From NCBI GenBank assembly GCA_003116995.1, contig BDSL01000024.1, positions 124,001-188,000 on the forward strand: a stretch of 64,000 bases of DNA. The letters run 5' to 3'. Each line of letters opens with the position of its first letter. Positions within the stretch are counted from its first letter, which is position 1. Origin of the DNA: Yamagishiella unicocca. Its lineage: Eukaryota; Chlorophyta; Chlorophyceae; Chlamydomonadales; Volvocaceae. The notes under the pieces were generated by a model. The model saw only the letters and a program-made list of their open reading frames with translations, had not been told where the DNA came from and did no database searches. The translations under genes were made by a program, and so were the position numbers. Shown in pieces: positions 23,387 to 35,300 of this stretch.

Positions 23387-26300
23387 TCATGCCACCACAC
23401 CGCGAATGGAAGCCAGGTGGATGCCTCCCGGACCCGCTGGCCCTCGCCGCTGCTGCTGCTCCGCCGCCGCCGAGGCCTGCTGCGTCCCCGGCACTGGCGC
23501 CGCCAAGCTGCTGAACAGGCGGCCCAGGTCCACCCAGTGCCAGTGGCTGCGGCGGCGGAGGCTGTCCAGGGCGTCAGCCGCGCTGCCCAGTGTGCGAGCT
23601 AGGGGCTCCGGGATCTGGACGGAGGTTGGGGTTGGGGTGGAGAGGGAAGCGGCGGGGTGGGGTGTTGCAAGGAATACATGTATACGAAAGGAAAAACCGT
23701 TCGGATACGAAAGAAAAAACCGTTTGGATACGAAAGGAAAAACCGTTTGGATACGAAAGGAAAAACCGTTTGGATATGCATGCTGGAGAACTATGTGTGG
23801 GGTTGGGGGAGGCGAGGAGGCCGGTCACACGACATGGGTAAAATGACAATAGCTGGCGCATTGTCTTCGGACAACTAGTTGTGGGTGCATGCTGGAGTGG
23901 TGGTGGTGGTGGGCGGGGGGGGGACGGCGGGGGGGGTGAGGCCGGGAGCGGCGGGAGAGGAAAGGTGGTGGAGGGGGTGGTGGGGAGGTACGGCAGCCTG
24001 GCAGGCAGTGCCGTTGGGGTAGGTAGGGACGGGTGGCGGATTTGAACCCCCGTTGGCGTGTTGGGCCAACCCACGCTTCTTCACATGTGTCGGAGGTGCA
24101 AGAGGGTACAGCTCCCCCCGGGCCTAACCCCATACTTCGACTGAGATGACATCTCAGTCGAAGCAACCCAACTCCACAGCACCTAAGCCCAACAGCAACA
24201 CCCCAAAAACCCCAATCCGACCCACCATGGCGCGCACGTCGTCAATCGTGGTCGCCGACTTGGGGTCCGCCGCCTTGATACGGCAGTACTGCCGCCGTAC
24301 CGCCCCCTCCACGTGGAGCAGCCGATAGAAGTGGCAGAGCTGCGGGCGGTGCGGGGGAAGAGGGGGAGCGGCAGGTAGGGAGGTTGGGGGGTAGCCATTC
24401 GGCGAGGGGTGGGTGGGTGGGGGTGTTGCGGAAAGGCTAGGTACTCGACGATGAGGGCAGGAGGGGCAGGTGCCTAGGTCACCAGAGGGGACCGCCGGGT
24501 CCACTCGGGGATGGCACCGAATACCGCATTACTTGCCGCGTCCGTTTCTCGTTGCCTCTTAGCTTTAAACCCCAACTGCCAACAATGGTGGACTGCTGGA
24601 CTGCTCCCCCTCCGTCAGCCCCAACGTATCAGACCGCCGCTCCCTTACCCCAGCCAGGCTCCCCCCAGCGGACGCCCGACGACCTATCCTGTCCCGTCGT
24701 GTAAACGGTTTTTATGCCCAAACCCCGCGAACACGGCACCCTCGCGGCTCCCAGCGCCGAAAACCCAATTCCTCCCCCCCCCCGCCCTTGTGCCAGTGCC
24801 GAAAACCCAATTCCTCCCCCCCCGCCCTTGTGCCAGTGCCGACCAACGGACCCCTGGATCAGTACCGACCCACGGGCTTTCCCCTTTCCCACCCACCCCC
24901 CCGCCGGCCCTCCCAAGTCGAGTTATCGGGTTTTTTATGCAACCCCCCGGCCCTCCCAAGTCGAGTTATCGGTTCTTTTATATAACCCCCCGGCCCGCCC
25001 TCACCTGCAAGTACAGGTCCCGCTCCCCAATCGCCCGGCGCAGCAGCACCCCTGAGCGCGAGGGGTCGGGGTGCGCGCAGCGGTCCGGACCCGCGGGTCC
25101 GTCCTCCCCGGCCGCACCCCCGGTGGGCCGCAGCACCGCCGCCCGGCAGCCCCCCGCCGCCTCGGCCGTCTCGTCGTCCGACCTGAGCATCCCGTCGTAG
25201 TAGCGGGACACAACCTCGCGAGCGCGGAGGAGCACCTGCATGTGTATGCGTGTGTGTGGGGGGGTTTACAATAATAGACCCGGTAACGCGACGGGGGAGG
25301 TTCGAGGGGGGTTACATAAAACAAACGTTGGCTCGACATGGGAACTGTAGTGAGTGCATAGCCTTCGGACACCTGGACGCGCGTGCTGGAGGGGTGAAGG
25401 TGAGGGTGAGGTGGGTTGAGAGGAGACCCGTGGGCTGACGGCAGGATTAAGTCTGGCTGGGGCGCGGCTGCTCGGGGAGAGGCGCCGTGACCAAGCTTCG
25501 AGACGTGAACCTCCGCAGCTTTCTCCCGACCCCTCACCTTCCTCATCTCCACAATCTTCCCCCCCCAGACGCTGAAGCTTGGGACACTAGTCCACCTCCC
25601 TCTTCCCCCACCCACCGCCGTCCGTCTGTCGTTTCCACCCTCCGTCCCCCATGTCGTGTCACCGGGTCGTCTCGCCCCGCCCCCCACCGGCCAAAAACAC
25701 GAGTTTTTCTCACATTACCCCCCCGTCCCCCCCGGTTCTTTTAATGTAACCCCCCGTCCCCCCCCCGCCTCCCCCGGCTCCCCACCTGGTTGACTAGCGC
25801 CGCCGCCCCCAGCCTGTCCGTGTCATCCCCCAGAGCATGCGGCGGTGTGAGCAGGTGATCCGCCACCACCGCCCCCCGCAGCACCTCGTCGACACCTCGC
25901 AGAGGGAAGGAGGCGCCGCTGGGGCTCTCGAGCAGCAGCGGGGCACAGGACTGGGGGGCGGGGAGGGGGAGGCAGGTGGGTGGCCGGGGGGGATTCAGGG
26001 TTTCGGGAGGAAGGGGGATGCAATGTGTATTGGCTTCGGCATGCCCACATCCTCTGCCCCTCTGCCTCATTCCACCAACCCGATTCGTCGTCTTGCGCTT
26101 CACACGCTACCGCATGGCCGCTTGTTTCCTTTTCTTTAAACGGAAAGAAAACAAACACAGGTTTCTCGGTAGTCAACACAAAGTGCTCCAGCATGCGCCC
26201 ACAAGTATGCGCCAGCTATTATACCCATGTCGTGTAACCGGTTTTCATGCCCCCCCGCCTCACCCGGAAGTTGTCATCCTCGTCCATTAGAGTCCCCGTG

Positions 26301-29300
26301 GAGGAGCCCACCAGCAGCCCCTCGTCGTCGTCGTACCCCCCCCCGCCGCCACCAGCAGCAGCCGGGCCGCGGTACCTGCGCCACGTCACACAAACACACG
26401 CGTACGGCACATTGTGACACGTCACATCACCATCTCCTGATGGCCGCTGAGAGGCCACGTGGCAGGAAGTGTGTGGTCATGTCGGGCGGTGCAGCATCGT
26501 CGTTATGCCCCTCGCACCCCTCATCCCTTCATCAAACACGCGTCCGAAACGCCTCTCCCCGGCTGCTTCCTGCCCTCCGCTTCTGCCTGTGTCGTGTAAC
26601 CGGCTCTTCCCTCCCCCCTCCCATCCTCCCCCCACCTGGCCGGGTCCAGCCCCATCCTCCCCCCTCCCGTCCTCCCCCCTCCCGTCCCCCCCCTCCCATC
26701 CTCCCCCTCCCGTCCCCCCCCCACCTGGCCGGGTCCAGTCCCAGGCAGTCCGCCACGTGGGCCGCATCCGTGCCCTCAATGGTGCTCACCAGCCGGGACA
26801 CCACGGGGTGCAGCTGAGGGCCGGGGGGGTCGTCGGGGTTTGTTTTGCAGAAAAGAACCGTTTGTTCGACATGGGAGGTGTAGTGGGTCGGGGGGAGGGG
26901 GGCGCGGAAGGTTGGCGGGGGGAGCGGGGGGTGGGAGCGGGCGGTCAGGGGCGTAAGGAAGGGAGGGAGGAGGCATATTGGCATGTGAGGCGCGGGCGTG
27001 TGAGGAGGGGGTGGCTGGTTGGGGCCCTGCGCGCACGACTGTGGTTGAGGTGGGCAGGGGGTGGGATGCTACAGGACGAGCGCGCGGGGAGCCGAGTTGG
27101 GGGTGGTGCTTCCCCCCCCTCCCCTGTATCCCCCCCACCTGCTGCGCCAGGTAGTACTCGACGTCTACCGCCAGTGCCGAGTTGTCTCGCAGCTCCTCCG
27201 GGTGGCGGGCCCGCTCAGCCAGGCCGCCCGTGGGGGCGGGGGCGGGGGGGCCGCCCTCGGCCGCCGGCGCAGCGCGCTCCACGCAGATGATGTACGGCAC
27301 GGTCTCACCCTGGACGCGGGGGAGGGGGTTGTAGGGGGGGTGTTTGGAGGGGACAGAGATGCAGGGAAGCAGGGAGGAAAGGCGATGCATTTTCTTTCCT
27401 TCCTGCATGCCTAGAAGCTGGGCTGCTCCCCCACGAAACCCTGGCTCGCCGCTCCCACATGAGCTCCTCTCTGGCCCCCCATACGCCCACCTGGCGCCAC
27501 CCCCCCAATCAACACCCCCCCCTTATCAAACCCCCCACTCCCCAGTCGCGTTGCCGGTTCTTTTATTGTTGTTCCCCCCCCCACTCACCGGCAGCACTCC
27601 GTCCCTCTTCCCCGCCGCCCGCCTCCTCAGCGCCACCTGCACGTGCGGCTGGTTCTTTGCGTCCGGGTAGTCCTCGGGGCGCTTGGTGAGCTGCTTGGTG
27701 ATCACGAACTTGCCCAGGGGAATCTGGAGCGGGAAGGGGGTCGAGAAGACCCGGTTACACGACATAGAAAAGCGGGGCCGGGGGGGGGCCGAGAAGACCC
27801 GGTTACACGGGGGGGGTTCGAGGGAAACCCGTGGATGTCCACGGGGGGGGAGGGGCTTTGAGGAAGACCCGTGGAGGGGCGAGAGTGGGGGGGGCCAGGG
27901 AGGGGAGGGGAGCGGAGCCACGGGGTTTAGGGGTTTACGCCTCGGAGGGCCCTCTAAGGAGGGAGTCTGGTGTGGAGGACTGGTGTGAAGGCCTCGGTAC
28001 TCTGCCGGAAACACGCCACCCCTCCACACCCTTCCATCCCCCACCATAGCATGCGCACTCGCACCCTCACCCGGCCACATCCCTTACCCCCCAATCGGTT
28101 TTCCCTTGGAGTGCCGACCCACGGGTCTCCTCTCATATGCCCCCGCATCTCTTACCTACGTGCAACCCGGGTCCTCCCCCCCAACCTCACCCATCCCCCC
28201 TCCGCTCACCTGCCCCACCCCCCTCCGCTCACCTGCCCCACCCCCCTCCGCTCACCTGCCCCCCCCGCAGCCTCTCCGCCACCTCCCGCAGGTGCGCGTG
28301 TATCTCCGCCACCACCTCCTCCCGGTTGCGCCCGCTGAGCACCGCCGCCAGCGCCATGTTGCCGACGTCCTTGGACAGCGGGCACCAGTCGCGACGGACG
28401 ATGTCGAGGCCCTTCTGCTCCATTACCTGGGGGCGGGGGGGGGGCGAGGGTTTAGGGTTTTATAGGTTTAGGTTTTATATATAAACCCTAAACCCTTTAA
28501 TTACCTGGGGAGGGGGGGAAAGGAAGGGCAGAAGGGCGGGGGGCAGAAAGACCAGGTTGGGAAGCAGGGCGGGGGGCGGGCGGGAGCGGGCAGGGGAACG
28601 CGTGTATGTGTGTGTTTTACCTTAGCACCTAGCCGTGTGCATGTGTGTGTATGTGTGTGGGGGAAGAGGGGGGGGAGATCGGGGGATGGCGTTGCGAGGA
28701 GGGACTGCCTGGAGAGCACCCCTGAGCGCTTGTGGCTTGGTGGAAGGGTGCATGGCGAGGAAGTACGGCACGCGGCGCACGGACCAAGGCGGCGCCCCCC
28801 CCATCCCACTGCGGTGGTTCCGTCCTTGCTGAGACCTGCAGGGAAAGGCCCATCCGCCCCGCCGACCCACGGGTCGCCCCTCACCTCCACCAGCTTGCCC
28901 CCCGCGTCCGGCTCCAGCTTGATTGCAGCGTACTTCTTCTTCTTGAGCAGCAGGATGGAGCGGAACACGCCGTCCAGCTCGATCTCCAGCAGCCTGGGGG
29001 TTGGGCGGGAGAGAGTGTGTGTCGGGGTTGGGGCGGGAGAGAGTGTGTGTCGGGGGTGGCGGCGACATAGAGTGTGTGTCGGCGGGAGGTGTTGGCGGGC
29101 AGGGGGGTGGTGGTGGCGGTGGCGGTGGTGGTGAAGTGCGCGGCAGTGGCGATGACGGCAGCGGTGGCGGTGGCGGAGTTGTAAACGGGTTTCCTTTCGT
29201 ACACGTTTTTTCCTTGCCGCGCCGCTCCGCTGGACCGTCACCTTCACCGCCCTCGGTTTGTCGGCCGTTGGATTCGCGGATTCTCTTATCACCCCCCCCC

Positions 29301-32300
29301 CGCTCCGCCGCTGCCGTACTTGTATCGCTTGTTGACCTCCTTCTTGATCCTGGCCCCCAGCGCTCGCGCCTCCTCCACGGAGTCACTCCGGGTTGCGACC
29401 ATGATTGAGTCGGTGTCGCCGTAGATGACCTTGGGGGGGGGGGGAAGAGGCGGGGGGGGCAGGTCCAGGGAGGGAAGGGGGGCCACGGGGTGGGGTTTGG
29501 TTGGTTGTGTGTCGGGATGACTGGATGGAACGGGAGCGCAACAGCACAACAGCGCACCTCTACTCGCCCCTAGAACCCTGAACCCGCTCAAACCCCTAAC
29601 CCGGCAGCTCGTCAGCACCTCCCAGCCAAGCACAACGATTCATGTCGATGACATTTTATTTTATAATAAAAAATTTCCGTTCATTTGCTTACACGCGCGA
29701 GTAACGATAACCCTGATCCACCCCTCCCTCGAAGCCAGCCACCACCTCCTCCGTCCCCCCCCCCTGGCACTTCCCATGTCGAGCTCTTTTCTGCACCCCC
29801 CCCGGCACACCTTCGGATTCAGTCACCTAAACCAGCTCAGCATTTACAAATTTGAAATGTGTAAGGAAAACGTTTCCCAAGCATTTTCACTCATCAGTGC
29901 CGACCCACGGGTCTTCTCTCGTAACCCCTCCCTGGAGCACCCACCTCCGCCCCGATGGCCCCCTGCACCAGATCCACGGTGCTAGACAGGATGGAGCGGC
30001 CCTGGGCGGTGATCAGCTCGGCCAGCGGCTGGGCGTAGAAGCGGCTGGCTCCGAAACCCAAGCAGCCGTACATGGAGTTGGCGGTCAGCTTGATGGCCTG
30101 CTGCCGTACCTGCAGCTGCTGCCGAGTAACGGGGTTGCGCTCCGAAGCCATAGCTTGCTTCACCTGGGGGCAGGGGAGGGGAAGGTTGTTGCAAGGAAAC
30201 CCGTTGGTCGGCCCTTATGGGATGAGTAAAACCGACTAGAGAAGACAAACATTGCAGGGGTTTTAGGGTTTTAGTTTTTTAGGGTTTGCGAGGAAAGCCC
30301 GTGTAGGGGACGGGGGGGAGGTGCCTTCGGGGGTCGTACGTACGGGGGCCAACGTACGGGAGTCGTACCCGGGGATGTCAGGCAGCGTTATGGAAAGGGT
30401 GGGGGGAGGGTTGCAGAGCGAAATGGACCGCCGGGGTGGAGGAGGGGAATGGATACCAGGGCAAGGCCCTGGCTCTGTGGGCCCCAGAGGCGCGACAACC
30501 CAACGTCACGAGCAGCCTGGGTCTCGTCCCCCCCCCCCCGGGGTAACATCTCATTACCCCCCCCGGTTACATGCCACCCCCCCCGTCCCCCACCTGCCGG
30601 CGGCGGTTGACCAGCGCCTGCAGTACTGCCGGCAGCGGCGCCAGTCCGTTGGCTGCTGTGCCGGGGTCGGGCAGCGGGGGCAGCGAGCCGTCCGCAGGGC
30701 GCTGAACGGTGGTGAAGCAGATATTGTACTCCTGGGGGGCAGGGGGCCGTAGGGTCCGAGTGTTAGGGTTAAATTGTTAGGGTCCGAGTGTTAGGGTTAA
30801 AGTGTTAGGGTGTGAAGTGTTAGGGATACAGTGTTAGGGTTTCCTAGGGTTTGAGGGTTTGCGTCCGGATTGGGCGGACTCCGTACGGAAGCCGTGAAGG
30901 GGTGAAACCGTGAAGTGGTTAAGCCGTGAGGCGTTCGCATTCGTAGGGTCAGGTGGGGTCAGTAGGGCTTCAGGACTGCAGCAGCTGCCCAGATAACGGG
31001 CGAGATGACTGGCATCATAGAGGAGGCAGACCACCTAGCGAGGAGGAGGGGGAGGAGATCTGTACGACATGCGGCGTGGCCTGACCTGGATGATGGAGGG
31101 GTACAGGGAATTGAAGTCCAGGATGATGACGATCTTGTCGTACAGCCCCTTCTTCGGCTCCAGAACCAGGCCGCCGCTGTACTTGGGCCCGTTGCTCTTG
31201 GCGGCGGCGGCGCCCTTCTTGCCGCCCTTCTTGCCTCCGCCACCGCCGCCTCCCTCCTCGCCGTCGTCGTCGCCGCCGGCGCCGCCGTCGAGTTCGTCCG
31301 CCTCCGCCTCCGCCTGCTGCCGCCGCTGCTTGTCCTGAGACAGTACGCGCGATTGGAAGGTTGATAATTAACGACGACAGTTTCGGAGATTCCAGGACAA
31401 CAAATCAAACTGAAAAGTATCCACCGGCATTGTCCAACATCTAATTCCCAAACATTTGTCGCTGTTCGCGAACCTCGCAGCCCCTTCTGGCCCCCTGTCC
31501 TCCCATCCCTCTCCTCTCCACCAGCGAGGAAGTCTCCCCCCCCTCCCCCTGAAACTTGGTAGCCATCCCCCTGGCCGCTACCAAGTTTCAGCCCTCGGTT
31601 TCCTATGCCTTGTAACCGGGTCCTCCCCCCCTCCCCGCCGCCCCCTCCTTCCCCCCCCCACCTTGTAGCTCTGCTTGTCCGGGTTGATGAACTTGCGGCC
31701 GTGGAACTCGTGCAGCAGCAGCATCTCAATGCGCTGCGCCCGCTGCCCCGCCAGGGTGCGGCTCCACAGCTGGCCGGACAGCACGGACAGCTGCTTGGTA
31801 AGCGGGAGCACTGGGGGGGGAGAAGAGACGGGGGGCGAGACAGGGGTGGCGTGAGGGTGGGAGCGAGGGGAGGAGCGAGGGGCAGGGCAGGGGGCCAGGA
31901 GTGGTTGCGGTGTCAGGGGAGGGAAACCGTGCGAGGGGAGGACTGTGCACATACCACCACAACAGCACACGGTAACAAGTGTGGGGGAGATGGTGAAACG
32001 CCAAGCAGCTCCCCTCCCCTCCCGTCCCTTCCCCCTCCCGCCCTTCCCTCCGGCCCCCCTTCCCTCCTCCCGCTCTTTCCCCCCTGCCCCTTCCCCCCTC
32101 CCCCCCATTTCCTCTCTGGCCGCCCGCCCCTCTCCCCCCGTTCCCATTCATCGCCCTTGGCTCGTCGGCCGTGGATTCGCCTTTCCTCAACCCCCGACAG
32201 ATGGAACATGATACCCAGCCCCCCGCTCTCACCCGACAGATGGAACATGATACCCAGCGCCAGCCACGCATCGCTCTCCCCGTGTCGCAGCAGCCGCAGC

Positions 32301-35300
32301 AGCCCCTCCGCGGACCCGAAACACCCCGCCATGCCCCCCGGGCCCCCCGCCGCCGTCCCCGCCGCCGCCAGCGGGTCCGAGCGGCACTGCCCCAGCAGGC
32401 TCTGCGCCAGGGTGGCCAGCGTGAAGTCCACCGACTTGACCAGCTCGCGAGCCGAGAGGTAGGTGTCGCACAGCAGCCGGCCTGGGGGGGGAGAGGAGGG
32501 AAGTAGGGAGGGAGGGAGGGGGAGGGCGGGAGGGGGAGGGAGGGGGGAGGAGGGAGGGCGGCAGGGAAGGGGGTCAAGGGGGTTTGAGGACAGACTGAGG
32601 ACAGACTGAGGACTAGAAAGCCGAGTAGGAAACCGTTTGGTCAAGGGGGATAGGTGGCATAAGAACCGGTTAGGCGACATGGATAGGATAGCTGGTGCAT
32701 TGTCTTCGGGGGGTTGTTGCGCAACGAGAGGCTGGGCCGTGGACTGCCTCGTGCTAGTCGCGGTGTGTCCGTTGGGGTCGTTGGGCGGTTTTGTCGTTGG
32801 GCTGTTAGGCCGATTTCGCTGCGCAGCAGCTGCAAGTTGGCTGCACGGCATTGACCAGCACAGCGCGCGAGCGGTCTGCACAACAACCCTAGCCCTATAG
32901 CCCGGGTCAGTGGTGACGCCACCCCCCCCTCCTTCTGGGGCCGCAGCTGGCAGCTCCGCCTGCCGCATCCGCCCCTCCCAACCCCACCTGCTCCTCTCTC
33001 CCGCCCCTCCCTCCCTCCGTCCTGCCCCTCCACTCCGCTCACCTGCCACTGTGGACATGACCCCGGCACCCGCTCCGCCCCCAAACGTGTGCCCCCCCCC
33101 CGTGAGGCGGGGGAACTCGGTCTTCTTGACGCGGCCGATGCGGCTCCATAGCGGCACCTGGGAGGGGGAGGGGGACAGAGGAGGGAGGGGAGCGGGGTAG
33201 AAGGAGGGGAGGGAGGGGGTGAGGGAGGGTTTAGGGTTTGGGGAAGAAAGAGGGGAGAAGGAGGGGGGCTCTCAGCTTGGCGTGGAAAGGGAGGAAAATC
33301 AGCTACACCTTGGAATCGTCGCTGACCCCAGGCCATTGCTCCCGGGTCGTAAGCCGCCAGGTGCGTCACCGCCCTCCTGCCACTCCTTGCCGACCCCCAC
33401 CCCGACCTGTTGGTGCGCCTGGAACCTGAACCCCACCTGGAACCCGACCCCCCCCTAAATCCTCCAGTCGCATGCGCGCGCGTCCTGGTGTCCGAAGGCT
33501 ATGCACCCACTACAATTCCCCAGTTGAGTTACCGGTTCTTTTAGTGTAACCACCCCTCAATCTTAGGGCACCCCACCCCCTCGGGTACCGCCCTCTTGGT
33601 TCCGCAGCTCCCGGGGCCCTTCCACCCGGCTCCCATTCCCCCTCACCCCACCACCACCACCACCACCGGGCCCTTTTGCACCCCCCTTCCGGCTCCCATC
33701 CCCCTCACCCACCACCATCTGTTTCTTGCATACACACACACACGGCTCCCACCCCCCCTCACCCCTCACCCCCCCCCCGCCACCTTGTGGTGCTGCATGC
33801 GAGCTAGCAGTGTGGTCAGGTCGAAGGCAGCGACGTTGTGGCCGACCAGCACGTCGGCGTCCAGGGCCTTATGAGCGGGTGGCCATGTGTGTGTGTGTGT
33901 CGGGGTGGGGGGCGGGTGTGGGAGAGCCGGTGAGCAGGGCGGCGGTAGAGAGGCAGTAGCAGGGGTGGGGGATGAGGGGGGGGGGCAGCTCCTCGGGCGC
34001 GCTTCCGCCGAAAGCTCAGAACGGTTACCATCGTAGCTGCTCCCATCACCGGGGCGTGCACGTAATCCCGCTGTCCCGCACCGACCTACAAAGGCGGCAC
34101 TTCAACGGCCTGGCCCCGAAACCAACCTACGAAGGCGGCACTTCAACGACCTGGCCCCGAAACCAACCTACAAAGGCGGCACTTCCAACGGCCTGGCCCC
34201 GAAACCAACCTACAAAGGCGGCACTTCAACGACCTGGCCCCGAAACCAACCTACAAAGGCGGCACTTTAACGGCCTGGCCCCGAAACCAACCTACAAAGG
34301 CGGCACTTCAACGGCCTGGCCCCGAAACCAACCTGCAAAGGCGGCACTTCAACGGCCTGGCCCCGAAACCAACCTACAAAGGCGGCACTTCAACGGCCTG
34401 GCCCCGAAACCAACCTACAAAGGCGGCACTTCAACGGCCTGGCCCCGAAACCAACCTACGAAGGCGGCACTTCAACGGCCTGGCCCCGAAACCAACCTAC
34501 GAAGGCGGCACTTCAACGACCTGGCCCCGAAACCAACCTGCAAAGGCGGCACTTCAACGGCCTGGCCCCGAAACCAACCTACAAAGGCGGCACTTCAACG
34601 GCCTGGCCCCGAAACCAACCTACAAAGGCGGCACTTCAACGACCTGGCCCCGAAACCAACCTACGAAGGCGGCACTTCAACGGCCTGGCCCCGAAACCAA
34701 CCTACGAAGGCGGCACTTCAACGACCTGGCCCCGAAACCCCCAACTGTCTCCTCGCCATCCCTCCCCCCACCGTCCAAGCGCACCCCCATGCGCCCGCAA
34801 CCACTTCCCAGACGACTATACGCCAGCTACACTGGCCACGTCGTGTAACCCGGGTCTGTATGCCACCCCCCAGGAGGGCATAATGCGCCAGCTATTACAC
34901 CTATGTCGTGTAACCCGGTCTGTATGCCACCCCCCGTTGTTGCGCTGCCTACCTGCAACCTGGCCAGCAGGCAAGTCAGCAGCGAGCGCTCGGAGGCCTG
35001 CAGCGCAAGCATGGTGCCACCGTTGGCGCGACCGCGGGGGGTGGCGTTCTCGGCGGCGGCGGCCGCCTCCATGCCTGGGGGGGCGAGGGAGGCAGGGGGC
35101 ACGTGAGGGGCGGGGGAGGGGGGAGGCAGGGGGCATGTGAGGGGGGCGGGAGGGTGCGTGACCACTGGCGTGCAGCACCGCTATAGTCTCCAAACGAGCA
35201 GGCAATCATTTCCTGTTTGAGGCGCGACCAGCCTCGATACATCCCGCGCCCCCTCCCCTCATCCCCCCCTCCCTCCCTTCGCCCCCTCTACCCCCCTTCG

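Larger units (their letters stand above)
29293..31334 (-). other. POLA1: POLA1 polymerase palm/fingers (exons 19-22)
   Basis: Motif [12 protein letters not shown] (residues 1041-1051) closes exon 19 and holds the first metal-binding Asp. Motif [14 protein letters not shown] (from about 1122) is in exon 21. Motif C YGDTDSIM (about 1173-1180) is in exon 22 and holds the second catalytic Asp pair. Exon 23 (28885-28993) follows with [10 protein letters not shown]. Exon 22 ends after a run of G bases, so the protein gains a Gly-rich insertion (YGSGGAGGG) between the conserved NKRYK and LLEIELDG segments. The phase-2 join to exon 23 supports this reading. Confidence 0.93.

Noticed and set aside
28449..30862. 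A true chromosome end or interstitial telomere block
   Set aside because: The TTTTAGGG pieces are short, imperfect and embedded in introns of one gene.
33972..34883. 303-residue frame on +
   Set aside because: It is the 41-bp minisatellite read through in intron 14 of POLA1 on the opposite strand.
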